A stretch of 64,000 bases of DNA from Monodelphis domestica (taxonomy: Eukaryota; Chordata; Mammalia; Didelphimorphia; Didelphidae), in NCBI RefSeq assembly GCF_027887165.1, contig NC_077228.1:429093957-429157956 (forward strand), given 5' to 3'. The notes beneath the pieces were generated by a model. That model was not told where the DNA came from. It ran no database searches and saw only the letters and a list, made by a program, of their open reading frames with translations. The position numbers and the translations under genes were made by a program. This document shows positions 1-11,100 of this stretch, in pieces. How positions within the stretch are numbered: the first letter of the stretch is position 1; every line of letters begins with the position of its first letter.

Positions 1-384
1 GGTTTACACATGCCCACTGGTGATCCTTGGTCAGTGGTGGGTGCTGGTGCTGGTGAACAACTTGAGTTCTCCTTCTCCACAGGGATTGTTTCCCTCAGCA
101 ATTGCTGTAGTGCCCAGGCTGGAAGTGTATAGTTTGGGGGGCACTGCTATTCCCAAGTCTCCTGGGTTCAGAACTCTGGGCCAACTCCATCAGGGTCCAA
201 GGGGAGAGGCCAGGTTAAGATGGTAGCAGTTGTTTGATTCACCAAAAACATCCCTATCTGTCTGGATGGGTACCTTGATGCTTCAAGGTGGCAATGAAAC
301 AACCACCTGTTACTGTATTAGAACAGGTACTAAGTAAGGAATGCTACAAGGAGCAGCAGTCACAGGAACAGGTAGGTAGCAGAG
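1..384. other. Intergenic, nothing recognised
   Basis: No gene or repeat family recognised. A 68-codon plus-strand open frame at 20-226 has no recognisable domain. Confidence 0.5.
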
Positions 385-556
385 TAAATAAGCACCAGGC
401 CTGGCATTGAGAGAACATGGGTTCAAATTTGGCCTCAGAAACTTCCTAGCTGTGTGAGCCTGGGCAAATCACTTAATATGATTGCCTAGCCCTCATCACT
501 CTTCTGTCTTAGAATTGATACTAAGACAAAAAGTCAGGGTTTCAAAAAAGAAAGAA
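385..556 (+). repeat. tRNA-derived marsupial SINE, type A
   Basis: Contains the family's box-B-like GGTTCAAAT and the block CCTAGCTGTGTGAGCCTGGG, then a tail reading toward ATTGATACTAAGACA. In this window, type A means SINEs whose tail reads like ATTCTAAGACAGAAGGTAAG. Confidence 0.75.
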
Positions 557-639
557 GCAAGAGCCACATAGCCAAAAATGAGACCACCTTTAGAGAGGCA
601 GTGGAGTTGTAGAGAAAAGTCATAGATGAATTAATTCAA

Positions 640-1095
640 CAAATGTAACATTGACTATACTGTTGTTGAAGAGGCATGCATGCAAAGGACATCATCTGTC
701 AGTCAAAATGAAGATTCCATTTGGAGAAAGTTGAAGCTAAGTCAACAGCTGGACTGGGCTGAAGGGGCTTTTTGGCTTTTGGCTGAACTGGGCTGGACTG
801 GGTTTCTGGGCTTCTGGCTTCTGGCTGATGGTGTTGGCTGGCTGGCTGAGTTGAAAGGAAGAAGGAAGAAGAAAAGGCAGCAGTCCTCATATCTCTCTGA
901 CTGACTGTTTCACAAGAGTGACTGGATTGCCATACCCTCAATATCCTCCAAACACTCTCTATAGAGAATATGGAAATCCCATCCCTCTTACCTTATCCTC
1001 CATCCTTTCTTGTCTTCCCCAATAAACCCTTACTTGAGTTAAAGAAGGAAAAAGAGTATTTTCTCTAAAGCATCATAGTTCACACTGAGTGAAAC
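640..1095 (+). repeat. Possible solo LTR
   Basis: CT/GG-rich sequence with an AATAAA at 1020 followed by a short 3' segment, an LTR-like layout. No matching partner LTR is seen in the window and the ends are not fixed. It could be another repeat type. Confidence 0.3.
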
Positions 1096-1269
1096 TGAAG
1101 AAAAGGGGGAGGGGAAACTGAAAGGCTTCTGAAGAGGGGGGGAGGAAGGGAGATTAAAAGGGGGGAGGAAGGGAGTCATAAAGGGAGGAGGGTAGGCAAA
1201 CTTGATCCATTAGTCATTTAGTATCTCTCAAATATACACCCTCAGAAATATCTATCTATTACACTGGCC

Positions 1270-1600
1270 CTTAAACATAAACATTTGTCAACCATCAACT
1301 AGGTACAAAGTACTATGCTAGGCACCATTGGGAGAGAATGATTAAAAACAGAAACAAGCCTTGCTCGTAGGCAGTAAATAAATAGTGGGGGAGACAACAT
1401 ATATATAAGTAATTACAAGATATTTTAAGGCCAGAGAGCCCACTAACACTGGGGAGGGAGAGTTGAAAATCAAGAAAGACTACATAGGGAGTGACGATTA
1501 AACTGAGCCTTAGAAGTGGTGAGTAGAACATAACCTGGAGACAACTGCTGAAGTGAAAGTGGCCAAAAATAAATAAGAAACCGCTGTGGAGAGGAAGACC
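1270..1600 (+). repeat. Old dispersed repeat, 'tactatgctaggca' family
   Basis: Diverged copy of a family seen again at 41780-42110, 54090-55095 and 60600-61230. It runs from a block like TACTATGCTAGGCAC through GGGGGAGACAACAT to GAGCCTTAGAAG. The class is not assigned. Confidence 0.5.
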
Positions 1601-2225
1601 ACCTCTCCCCCAACCCCCTTGCACCAGCTAAAGACAGGTGAGAGGAGTCCCAGGGAGTGCAGAGGTATGTAGGGAGAATGTTGTTCACTGGGAATACCAT
1701 TACTTTCAGACTCAGATGAGAATCCTCTCTGTTTACATTAAAGTTGTAAATAAAACCATTCATGTTTTATGTCTTCTATGCTTATGTGGTTATGATGGGG
1801 ACTCATGATGAGGCTACCAAAGTAGAACTTAAAGAATGGATAAATCAGAGAGGTGATCATTAGTTACACTTAGAAAATACTACAAAACAATTCTCAACAG
1901 CCTTCCATTAAATAAGAGCTTCCCACATGAGTTTAAAGGCTCATTAACTGTAAGAAAGAGAAGCCGTGAAAATGAGAGGTCTTCAGAAAAATGATCTTCA
2001 GACAGCCACCAAGTTGGAGATGTTCCCAACCTCAAGTGAATGGAATTTTTTATGAATTAGATGGCCAGGAAGCTGCAGCAAGAGAGGCAGGGGTCCATCA
2101 AATCCTGGGGGAAACTGTTGCTTTGGGGGAAAACAAATTCCTGTTGTTGGAAAAAAGGGAATTCCTCATAGATTTTGGTCCTATCACATGAGGCAAAGTT
2201 GAGAAACAATGAAAGGGATTTAAAT
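1600..2225. other. Intergenic, nothing recognised
   Basis: AT-rich sequence without a recognisable gene or repeat. The short open frames on both strands have no family features. Confidence 0.4.
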
Positions 2226-2227
2226 CT

Positions 2228-2460
2228 TAAGAGTGAAGAGCCATATTTGGCGATGGCCTGGAATGCAATGGATGATCTTGATGTCTTCAATGTCTGACCA
2301 AGCTCTAAGTACTCCACAGTGCCTTCTTTAGGCACCTTCATGGCCATTGGAATAAATTGTTCTCATCTACCCATTCCACCTGTGAAAGTCTTCACATGCT
2401 TGGGGTAGGCATCCCCCCAACTCACTGATGGGTTTGAGTCCTGTCAGTTACCATCATCCT
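2228..2460 (+). repeat. Dispersed repeat, 'gatggcctgg' family
   Basis: Aligns by eye with 57440-57930: shared blocks GGCACCTTCATGGCCA, GTTCTCAT and TTCACATGCTTGG in the same order. The two copies are clearly diverged. The class is not assigned. Confidence 0.6.
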
Positions 2461-2629
2461 GATTTGGCCAACCTGCCCAGATAAGTTTTATTGAAGTGGC
2501 ATTCTATTCCTTCCCAGAACCAAAGTGTGATATGGAAAGCAGTTCCTACCAATAGCATATCCTTAAATCTTAAGAAAAAGTTAATTTTCAGATGATGAAG
2601 ATTTCCAGGTACTGTACTAGAGTAGATTT

Positions 2630-2882
2630 TTATTGTTGAGTCATTCTCCAATCAAGTCCAACTTTTTGTGACCCTATTTGGGGTTTTCTTGGCAAAGATA
2701 CTAGAATAGTTGGCCATTTCCTTCGCCTGCTCATTTTACAGATGAGGAAACAGAGGCAAACAGAGTTAAGTGACTTGTCCAGTATCACATAGCCCAGGAT
2801 CACAGAGTCTGGGGCCAAATTTGAACCTGGGTCTTCCCAACTCTAGTCTAGCCCTTTATCCACTGTGCTACCTAGCTACCTT
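2630..2882 (-). repeat. Marsupial SINE, type B
   Basis: Minus-strand copy. It has the type B tail (GGGGTTTTCTTGGCAAAG read in reverse) and the tRNA-like head at 2845-2882. In this window, type B means SINEs ending in GCCAAGAAAACCCCAAATGG and a CAACAA tail. Confidence 0.8.
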
Positions 2883-3284
2883 GTAGAATGAAGGAATTGT
2901 GTTTAATGACCTAAAAGGTCCAAAAGTCAGCAAGCATTTTTTCCCATACTTGGCAAAATGCTATATTTATTCCATTTTGGCAAATGATTCTCAATATCTG
3001 GACTCCACATATCTATAACCTCCTCCCTAGAGGAATTCCTCATCCCTTGGAAATCTTCCACCTTTCAGAAGCCCCCTTGTCCATGTGGCCAATCCTCCCA
3101 GGACCTCACACCTTAAACCTCTCTCTATCTTCCTGCTGCACTCTATTCACTGGGCCTTCACTGATCAGACTAACATCCTTTCTTCAACTCATAAATTCAA
3201 AGAAAAAAATTTGGGTAATAGGGCATTCTAGAAATAAAAATAGGTAGTTTTCTCCAGTCTTTCCCATCTTCCCTGATCTATGCA
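2883..3284. other. Intergenic, nothing firm
   Basis: The pyrimidine-rich stretch 2990-3180 recalls L2 3' sequence but is too diverged to call. Confidence 0.35.
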
Positions 3285-3421
3285 TAGATCTAGGATCATA
3301 GATCCAGGACTAGAAAGAACTTCAGAAGTCATCTAAGCAGTTAGATCTTCATTTTATAGATGAAGAAACTGAAGTCCAGAGAGGTCAATGACTTACTCAA
3401 GGTCATAAGAAGTAGTGTTAG
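3285..3421 (-). repeat. MIR SINE, split by an ERV (first part)
   Basis: Reads as an antisense MIR core (GATGAAGAAACTGAAGTCCAG, then a block like CTTACTCAAGGTCA). It continues at 5853 after the ERV. The 4-bp sequence TTAG at 3418-3421 is repeated at 5853-5856. Confidence 0.65.
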
Positions 3422-3759
3422 TGTAAAGATTAAAATTTAGGGGAGACTGAGGCAGGTAGAAATTAGTTTCTCTCTGCAAGGAGTATTATATTTTATGAGG
3501 TTTATTAAAGCTTGAGAATTTAAGAATACACAAGTAAGAAAAAACACATGCCTAGGCCAGAGGCCTAGACAAGACCTCACCTACATTATGGAAAGAGCCA
3601 CCTCTGCCCCAAAACGGAAGTCCAAAAGAGCGCAAAAGCCTTTGAAATCAGCTTAAATCCCTTCTCGATCTCGGCCCAGGTGAGATGACAAAGCATTCTG
3701 GGGAAGTGGAGCAAAGGCTTGTGGGGATTGAAGTCCAGAGTTCGAGTCTTATTTTTACA
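3422..3759 (-). repeat. 3' LTR of short ERV
   Basis: 338 bp, TG...CA. It carries an AATAAA-type signal near the 3' end on the minus strand and is preceded by a purine tract (AAAAGGAGGAA) in the element's sense. Confidence 0.9.
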
Positions 3760-5484
3760 TTCCTCCTTTTGATCGTTGTTGAGGGGCGAAGTTTCCCCAA
3801 AAAGGATCATGAGAACATAATCAACTTAAACATTACAGTAATTTGAGGATAAGAGAAAAAAAAAACAAAACCAACAATTGCTGAACACATTGACAAAAAG
3901 CCAGTTAGGGGGCAATCCCCTTTGGCATGAAAGTATACATACAAATAAATGTTCAATCAACCACACCCAAAGTTCAATTTTTGTGCAGCTGTCTGGTTTT
4001 GAGGCTTCTTCATGGTATCTTCTCCAACAGTTCAGTTCTGGATTCAGAGAGGTAGCATCTTCTTTACCTAAAATTCTTCTCAAAAAGAATTTGAACTTTG
4101 CAATTTAAATGATATTTTTTACATTCCCCCATTAAGAGAGTGATTGAAAAAAAAAGAATCACTTATGGATGCATGGCTGAGGTATGAGGTATATGAATCA
4201 ATTGGCAAGAGATATTAAAAAAAATCAGAAAAATCCAAATAAAAGAAAAAACTCTGGATGAAAATATAGACTATCAAAGTCTTATGTGTAAAATTCCAAG
4301 TAAAAAGAAAAATAAATCTATAACAGGTCCTTCTATCAGGGTCCAATCAAAATGATCTAAGCAATGATGCATTTACCCAGTCAATAGCCAGGACTACAGA
4401 AAGGTACCACACTATGAGAGGCAGAAAAGAAAGGGACCAGATTATAGAAGCCAAGTAGGAGCCAAGTTTGGAGATACTCGTCTGTGAGTATCTTCAGAGT
4501 GAGTGTGGACACAAGGAAGGCCTACATTGTAACATAAGTCAAGTGTCGCAACCCCAAGTCTCACACTAGGTTCAAAACCTTTGTATTGGCCTAGAAGTGC
4601 ATCAATCCATCCTGGATTGGCTTTTCTTTGGCTCTGTGCAATGGCTCTTTTGTGTATATCTTGTCCTGGAATCAGACAGAATCATTAAGCAAAGTCCCAT
4701 AATTTATTCAAATAATTAGTGGCATCATTTTTATAGTCACAAGCTTTTTAGGGCATGCATTAGCAAATGTATCTTAAACTTGTAGTACAAAAAAATCAAA
4801 AAGTTAAAGAAAATCTTAATGCTGGTGACATGTGCTTCAAATATAAAAGGAGAGAAAAAATATTTAAAAATACTGAAAAGTACATTGCACATGTGAGAAA
4901 AATATAATAATAAAAGAGCTTTAAAAATTCAAAAATATAGCTTATAATCATTGACACTCTGTGTCAGCTAAGAAAATAAAGATTACAAGGCTTTCTCACC
5001 AAAAATGAGATCCATTTCCTCTTAATGTCTGGCCATGATCTACTGTGAGTATGACAAATGAATTGAACAGTAGTACAAATATGTAGATATCAATATCCCC
5101 AAAATTCTCAATAGCCCAATTAATTACAATAGCAAACAAACACGCTTTCATTTTTATAGGAGTTGCTGTATGGTATTTAAAAACCTATGAATTGATGGAT
5201 ATTTGTCAAAAGTTTTTACAATCATAGCAATCTTTCAACCTTGGTAATAAATATATTTTTAAACAACGTAAAACTCATCTTGGGTTAAGAACATAATCAA
5301 GAAATCTATATATCATTCTGGTAGAAGTAAAATAGTGAGCTGAAGAGTATAAATAAAGGGAAGCTCCTTTTTGGAGGCTTTTTAGGGGTACATGCCCTGA
5401 GATTAACTGCCCCAATTTCCATTCACATATTTAGAAATGCAGGAAGGTTGGGGGTTATAAAATGTATTTCACTTCAGCTACTTT

Positions 5485-5512
5485 GAGGGTTCGAGTCCCT
5501 TCGTGGTCGCCA
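5485..5512 (-). other. ERV primer-binding site for tRNA-Arg(TCG)
   Basis: Three bases inside the 5' LTR. The plus-strand text reads as the last 28 nt of tRNA-Arg(TCG), including the T-loop GGTTCGAGTCC and CCA-proximal GTGGTCGCCA. On the element's strand it is the complement, starting TGGCGACCACGAAG. The 18-nt core is 5495-5512. Confidence 0.85.
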
Positions 5513-5515
5513 AAC

Positions 5516-5852
5516 TGTAAAGATTAAAATTTAGGGGAGACTGAGGTAGGTAGAAATTAGTTTCTCTATGCAAGGAGTATTATATTTTATGAGGTTTATT
5601 AAAGGTTGAGAATTTAAGAATATACAAGTAAGAAAAAACACGTGCCCAGGCCAGAGGCCTAGACAAGACCTCACCTACATTATGGAAAGAGCCACCTCTG
5701 CCCCAAAACGGAAGTCCAAAAGAGTGCAAAAGCCTTTGCAATCAGCTTAAATCCCTTCTCGATCTCAGCCCAGGTGAGATGACAAAGCATTCTGGGGAAG
5801 TGGAGCAAAGGCTTGTGGGGATTGAAGTCCAGAGTTCGAGTCTATTTTTACA
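5516..5852 (-). repeat. 5' LTR of short ERV
   Basis: 337 bp, very close to the 3' LTR. Followed outward by the target duplication TTAG. Confidence 0.9.
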
Positions 5853-5892
5853 TTAGTTGTGAAATTTTAACCCATCTACTGGCTCCAGAGTA
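5853..5892 (-). repeat. MIR SINE, split by an ERV (second part)
   Basis: Continues the antisense MIR interrupted at 3421, with the usual ACTGGCTCCAGAG-like end. Confidence 0.5.
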
Positions 5893-5932
5893 AGTGTTTT
5901 TTTCCATTGTAATGAACTTTTAAAATTATTTA

Positions 5933-6174
5933 CCAAATAGCTAGGTGGCATTATGAATGGTTCAGTGGACACAGCACTTAACCTGGAATCATGAATGCTT
6001 GAATTCAAATCCAACCTCAGACAATGACCAGCTTTGTGACCCTGGATAGGTCCCTTAATCTCTGTTTCCCTAATTAACTGGAAAAGGAAATAGAAAAACA
6101 TTCCAGTATCTATGTCAAGAAAACCCCATATGGGATCATGAAGAATTGGACATGACTAAGCAACTGAACAAGTA
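5933..6174 (+). repeat. Marsupial SINE, type B
   Basis: tRNA-like head with GAATTCAAATCCAACCTCAG, then the type B tail AAGAAAACCCCATATGG and CAACTGAACAAG. Confidence 0.75.
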
Positions 6175-6179
6175 GGGAT

Positions 6180-6420
6180 GGGGTGGTAGACAAGTCAAGA
6201 TGGGCTGAATTCAAATCTAGCCTCAGATACTTTTTAGTTATATGACCCTGGGCAAATCATTGACCCTTTTAGCCTGGTTCCTCAACTACAAAAGGACTAA
6301 ACTCTCCAGTGTTATTATGAGAATCAAATTAAATAATATAAAGTGGTTTGAAAACCTTAAAGTGCTACATAAATGGTAGTCACTGAATAGTGCTGTTGCT
6401 ATCCTTTTTGCTATCAGTGG
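6180..6420 (+). repeat. MIR/tRNA-related SINE
   Basis: GAATTCAAATCTAGCCTCAG, then ATATGACCCTGGGCAAATC and an AAAGTGCTACATAAATGG tail. An old copy. Confidence 0.65.
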
Positions 6421-7735
6421 CTGCTCTCTCTTTTTAATCTCCATTAAGTAAAGAAAAATGGAGGTAGAAGAGACAGAAGATTTAGACTGAACCTATTGCC
6501 TAGAATTGACTTTCAGAAACAGAATTCTGTACCTGACCCACCCAAGCTGTTTCTGAATCATTCAGATTCCATTCTGAATGAGATAATATACATCAGAAAT
6601 CAGTTCTTTTTACTGTAAAATGCATCACATTGTTTCCCATAAGCATTAATAGGAGAAGACCATGTTTTTATTCTGTTGTTTTCAGAGAATTAGCAGATAA
6701 CACGGTTGTCAGTAATAATGAAACATCAGTTTTGACAAACAGAAGGTAAAAAGAAACTCATTGCTATCTGCCAAGAGAATAGCCTGCTGTATAATTTGGC
6801 TAGTCATCCTTTGGTCATTCATGGAAGTAGTTTGACAATGTCAATTTCCTAGCCTATGTGGACCACTGACTGCAACCACTTTGGAACAACCAAACATAGC
6901 TGAGACTCTTTACCATGAATGGCATCAGAGGTATCTCTGTGATGAGGCAGCTGGAGGGAATACAACCAACTTTTTGCTGGGGTGTGGGAGAGGATAATGG
7001 AGGGTTTGGGGCAAAGATCTTTTGTTTGGTGCCCCTCCCCCTGATTTTTGTCTTGTCTTTGATTGATTTACATATCAAGGAGAGGAGGATTATGGAGATT
7101 GAAAAGAATCCTTTTAATCCTTGTTCTACACTGATGTTTGGCAGTTTTTCTAGTTGATGTCTCTGGAATAGTTTAAAGGGGATTCTGGGGTTCTGAGAAT
7201 CCATAAAAAGGAATTTTGGTCTATAGCTAAGGGAAAAATTTTGGATTAAAAGAGGTTGAATGACTCCCTAATAGACCAAAAGATGATATTAAGATAGTTT
7301 AAGGCTTTGCTAGCAAGATGGGTGGAAAACAGCTCCAAATAGCCTGGGGAAAGGAGGGAGGTATTCTAAAATGAGGAACTGGAAAACCCCTTCCTCCTAT
7401 GGGGGTGGGGGGAGGAGATGGAGAAAGTACCTACAAGTAATTTATTTTGACAGCATTCTAAAGGACTGGAGAAGTGATCAGCCTCACCTTTCCTACCATC
7501 TAGCAGCAAATACTTTCTAAATAAGTGTTTTTGTAATAAGCTGGTAGCCATGTGGGATGAATGAGACAATTCACACCATATAAAACCAAGAACCAGTCCT
7601 GAATGGATAAGGAGCAAAAGGGTATGAAGGCACATCTTGCAAAAGGTTTGCAAATTATAAAGATCAAATGAAACAAGCAAATCATGAATAAAAAGGAAAA
7701 TCAAAACAACTCATCAAAAATGGGAATAGTCAGTT
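6421..7735. other. Intergenic, nothing firm
   Basis: No recognisable gene. Open frames at 6854-7204 (minus), 6915-7157 (plus) and 7366-7704 (minus) lack any domain I know and have no splice context. Confidence 0.4.
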
Positions 7736-7739
7736 TAAA

Positions 7740-7925
7740 GAGGCCAGGGAAAGATGGGCATATGAATGCAATGTTGGACTCTAAAGCTGGAACTATTTTG
7801 GATAGAAATTTGGAGTTGTGCTTTTAAAAAGCAAATAAAATGTCCATACATTTTGATATCTCACTGATAGGCATGTACTCCTCAGAGACAGGAAGGCCCC
7901 ACATCTATGAAAATAATTATAGCAG
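7740..7925 (+). repeat. LINE-1-like fragment, left part (split by nested insertions)
   Basis: Resembles the C-terminal ORF2 region of marsupial LINE-1. It continues at 16695. The 11-bp AATTATAGCAG ends this part (7915-7925) and starts the other (16695-16705), which is the duplication made by the inserted SINE. Confidence 0.55.
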
Positions 7926-7957
7926 CTTGATGCTATAGAGCACCATGCCTGGAGTCA
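7926..7957 (+). repeat. Type B SINE, left part (split by ERV)
   Basis: Ends GCCTGGAGTCA; the rest resumes at 16478 as GTCAAGAAGACTCATC. GTCA (7954-7957 and 16478-16481) is the ERV's 4-bp target duplication. Confidence 0.75.
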
Positions 7958-8252
7958 TGTGGAATGAGAATCTGTTACCCTAAAAACTACAATTCCCAGC
8001 ACCCCACTCTCTTTCTCATGCCATGTGCTGACATAGGGAGGTTATAAGTTTGGTGTAGCCCCACCTTTCTCTCTTCTTCTTGTAATCACAGCCACTGCCA
8101 GTAGTTTTTTTTTTTTAAATAGGCAGGAGAATTTAGGCATGGGGTCTTATTTTGTTAGATAATTACCTTTTTATTCCTTTACATCTAGCGATTATTAATA
8201 AACTTTATAAAATATAACTCTTGGAGTATTGGACATGAATTTAAATCCTATA
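7958..8252 (+). repeat. 5' LTR of gag-pol ERV
   Basis: 295 bp. Begins TGTGGAATGAGAATCTGTTA, has AATAAA near 8198, and ends TCCTATA where the 3' copy ends TCCTACA. Confidence 0.9.
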
Positions 8253-8256
8253 TTTT

Positions 8257-8270
8257 TGGCAACCACGAAG
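8257..8270 (+). other. ERV primer-binding site, tRNA-Arg type (diverged)
   Basis: TGGCAACCACGAAG lies four bases after the 5' LTR. It differs by one base from the start of the tRNA-Arg(TCG) site in the short ERV, so both lineages probably used the same primer. Confidence 0.65.
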
Positions 8271-9159
8271 TCTGGAATTTAGAACTTTTACTCCTCTTTA
8301 AGTGAGTAGATAAAACCACATTTCTCTTCTGCTACAGCTTTCCCTTCGAGGGACTTTCTTCAGAGCTCTTCCAGTGGTGGAGAACCTCCCACAACAGGAG
8401 CCAGATAGTGGCATCTCCGCCCATTCACTTTGCTTTTCCTGTAGGACTAAGCGGGGCTCTTAGCCAAAAGAGATAAGCCACTTCTTGCTGCATCCAACCC
8501 CCATCCATCTGCCTGCGCCCATCTGCTTGAGTCAACATTCCTCACTGATGCCCTGGAGCACTGCAGATTCCCCCTGTGTAGAAGGTGAGAGACTTAAGAA
8601 GCTGGCCCCCTGCTGGCCCAGCTATACCCCTCTCCCTCCACATGGGTCTCAAGTGTGCAGTAGCCACTTGAATTTCCAGCTTGGAGCTGAAAGGACTTCA
8701 GCAACTCAGCATGGATGCACACCAAGCAGGAATGCCTAAGCCCCTTCCACACTGCCTACCTCCACTTACTCCCATCCCCATTTACCTCCCAGGTCAATTT
8801 TAAACTGACCCTGAGGATTTTCATGTTCCTGGCTAAGAGGGAGGAATTTTAGCCCACACAGGTATCTCCCATGCCACCCTTTAGACCCTAATACCCAGCA
8901 TAGCAGGGGGCAGTTAGTAGCTCAGTGGATTGAAAGCCAGATTTTAGAAATTAGACTCTGGTTTCCAGACTCAAATATCAGGTGCAGCCTGTATTCTATA
9001 CTCAAACACCTTTTTGCTCTCCTAGGCCAGCTCTGCTAGGCAGCTCCTAGGAATTTTCTTTTTACCTTCATTGTGCCTAAAAAAGAAAGCTTTTGTTTTC
9101 CCTCACTACCTTAGCCTCTGGCTAAAGCCTTTCAGCAGCCCTCCATTTATTTTTAACTA

Positions 9160-10390
9160 GCTAAGAGGGGCATGTCTAAGAATGACATTTCAAATCACAC
9201 TGGCAATGAGAGAATGGCTTTTTCTAACTTTGAAAAAGTCTTAGATCCCAGAAATTTTACTGAGTTTGAACTATTCAGCATTTCAGAATTGCTTTATTTA
9301 TTTAACACTGTTCCTGGGAGGGCTCCTATTCATAGTATATTTTCTCCTCAAGAAAAATCAATATAAGGTTACTTTGATTAAACTACATACTCAAATAGAT
9401 AGCACTGAGAAACACTTGCATAATTTTAAAAATCAGAAGGAATACTCCCCTCCATTCAAACCTGCCCTCCATTCAAACCCATGCCTAAAGCTGATTTTCT
9501 CTTATCTCATCTTATTCAGCTTCTGGAAGCCCATAGCCAGACCTTCCCACACACACACACTCAACTTCTCCATCTGTCTCAACTGTCCCCTCCCCCAACC
9601 CAACCCTTGCCCCTTCCTTTCACCACTTCCATCTGACAGATCCCCCTTCACCCTGCCTCTTCCTCTTCTTCCTCTGTTACAGACCCTCCCTCTACCCAAA
9701 CCAACCCCTCCCCTGCCCCTCCTTCCAAACCCCATCCCCATTCCTCCCACCCTGCCTCCCCATTCCCAGATCAACCCCTCCCTCTTATCCCAACTACTCC
9801 TCCCCCTTCCCTTTCCTGCTCCACAGCAACCCAAACATCCAGCCAAGAGACAGAAATTGCAAATAATTCAGTTAAATTCATATTCCCCTTAAAAGAAGTA
9901 CCCACCTTTAATAAATCTGGAAAGGTGGTGCTCTTAAACACACCCTTCACCCCACTAGATATTGAGAGATTCAAGGGAAATGCCCCTTACTTTGAAGATG
10001 ATCCTATTGTAGAGATTAAAAAAGATCTTTTAAAAAATCTATAAAACATATGATACAGTATGGCAAGACTTGGACTATATACTCCAAGTTTTCTTGACAG
10101 AAAGAGAGAAAAATAAAATCATCTCCCTTGCTAATGAGGCCCAAGAAATAAGAGCAGTTCATTGGCCACTCAAAGACCTGAAATGGAATTTGAATACAGA
10201 GGAAGGTTACTTAAAACTATGCCAGGCCAAAGACACATTACTTACAACAATGAGAGCTTGCTCTGATAAGCCTGGTATATGGGCAAAATTTGAGAACATT
10301 AGACAAAAACAAGAGAAAATCCCTCTAGTTTATGGATAGACTCATTGAACTGGGAGGGAGATATATAGACTTGGACTTGTCTAGAGAAAG
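9160..10390 (+). pseudogene. ERV gag remnant, 5' part
   Basis: Fossil. A strongly C-rich, proline-coding stretch (about 9430-9840) is followed by a capsid-like region (about 9895-10340) with TPFTPLDIERFKG and FLTEREKNKI, which resemble gammaretroviral capsid. Broken. Confidence 0.75.
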
Positions 10391-10685
10391 TGTAAAAGTT
10401 AAAATTAAATCTCAATAATAATATTATATTTTAAGAGATTTATTAATGATCATTAGAAATCAAGGAATAAAAAAAGCTACAAAATAAAGACCTCATGCCC
10501 ATGGTTGGTTAACCATTTTTAGTCATCCCCACTCACCACTATCGATGCTGATTCTACATCAGAGAGGGAGCCTCCAAAGCCCATGCCCTTTATCCTCTGT
10601 CTACAGGAAGTACGTAATGACAGGAAATCAGTAGGCTCTTGGGATATGTAGTTCTTTTTTAGGGTAACAGATTTTCAATCATACA
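10391..10685 (-). repeat. Solo LTR inserted in the ERV gag region
   Basis: 295 bp, same length and clearly the same family as the host ERV's LTRs, in opposite orientation. Flanked by the 4-bp target duplication AAAG (10387-10390 and 10686-10689). It must be younger than the provirus it sits in. Confidence 0.9.
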
Positions 10686-10689
10686 AAAG

Positions 10690-11100
10690 GGATGTTAGAC
10701 AAATACATAGGTAATTCATTAAAAATTGTTGTAAAGTGATTGGAGACTATTTTAAGACTAGCTACCTGAATTGGGACTCTATTGATCTCAAGGAATTGAG
10801 GAGGGTAGCAATCTATGTGTTTAAGGGCCATGAACAGAAAGATGAAGAGAACAGTAACTTAGTGGAGGACCTAACGAAAGAAATAAAATTTTTAAAGGAG
10901 GAATTTAAAAAAGGAAAAAGAAAATCATGGAGTGGCCATAGTCCCTTTGCAGGAATCCACAAATCAATCATTAATGTGTTACTTCTGTGGAAAAGGGGAT
11001 CACATAATGATAGTCTGTAAGAAATGGAATCAGGCAAATAGGAATGATAACAACTTTAGAAATAATAATAATAATAAATAATACTCCAAACGAGGCAAAT
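10690..11100 (+). pseudogene. ERV gag remnant, 3' part with zinc knuckle
   Basis: Fossil. 10977-11018 encodes CYFCGKGDHIMIVC, a CCHC nucleocapsid zinc knuckle with the usual spacing. A single knuckle is usual for gammaretrovirus-like elements. Confidence 0.8.

Larger units (their letters stand above)
3422..5852 (-). mobile_element. Short non-autonomous ERV fossil (class I-like), two LTRs
   Basis: Provirus of 2431 bp on the minus strand, flanked by a 4-bp target duplication TTAG. LTRs are 5516-5852 (5') and 3422-3759 (3'). They differ at about 9 of 337 positions plus one single-base indel, so the insertion is fairly young, perhaps several to about 10 million years at usual mammalian rates. 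The inner 1.75 kb has no gag or pol. Its 3' three-quarters match the segment downstream of pol in the ERV at 7958-16477. The primer site fits tRNA-Arg(TCG). It is structurally whole at its ends but has no coding capacity, and was presumably copied by enzymes of a related element. Confidence 0.9.

Noticed and set aside
5485-5512. A tRNA-Arg gene
   Set aside because: Only the 3' 28 nt of the tRNA are present, set exactly next to an LTR, so it is a primer site.
9266-9892. 208-codon plus-strand proline-rich open frame as a host gene
   Set aside because: It lies in the gag region of the ERV fossil, within a C-rich tract that is open in more than one frame. No host gene features.
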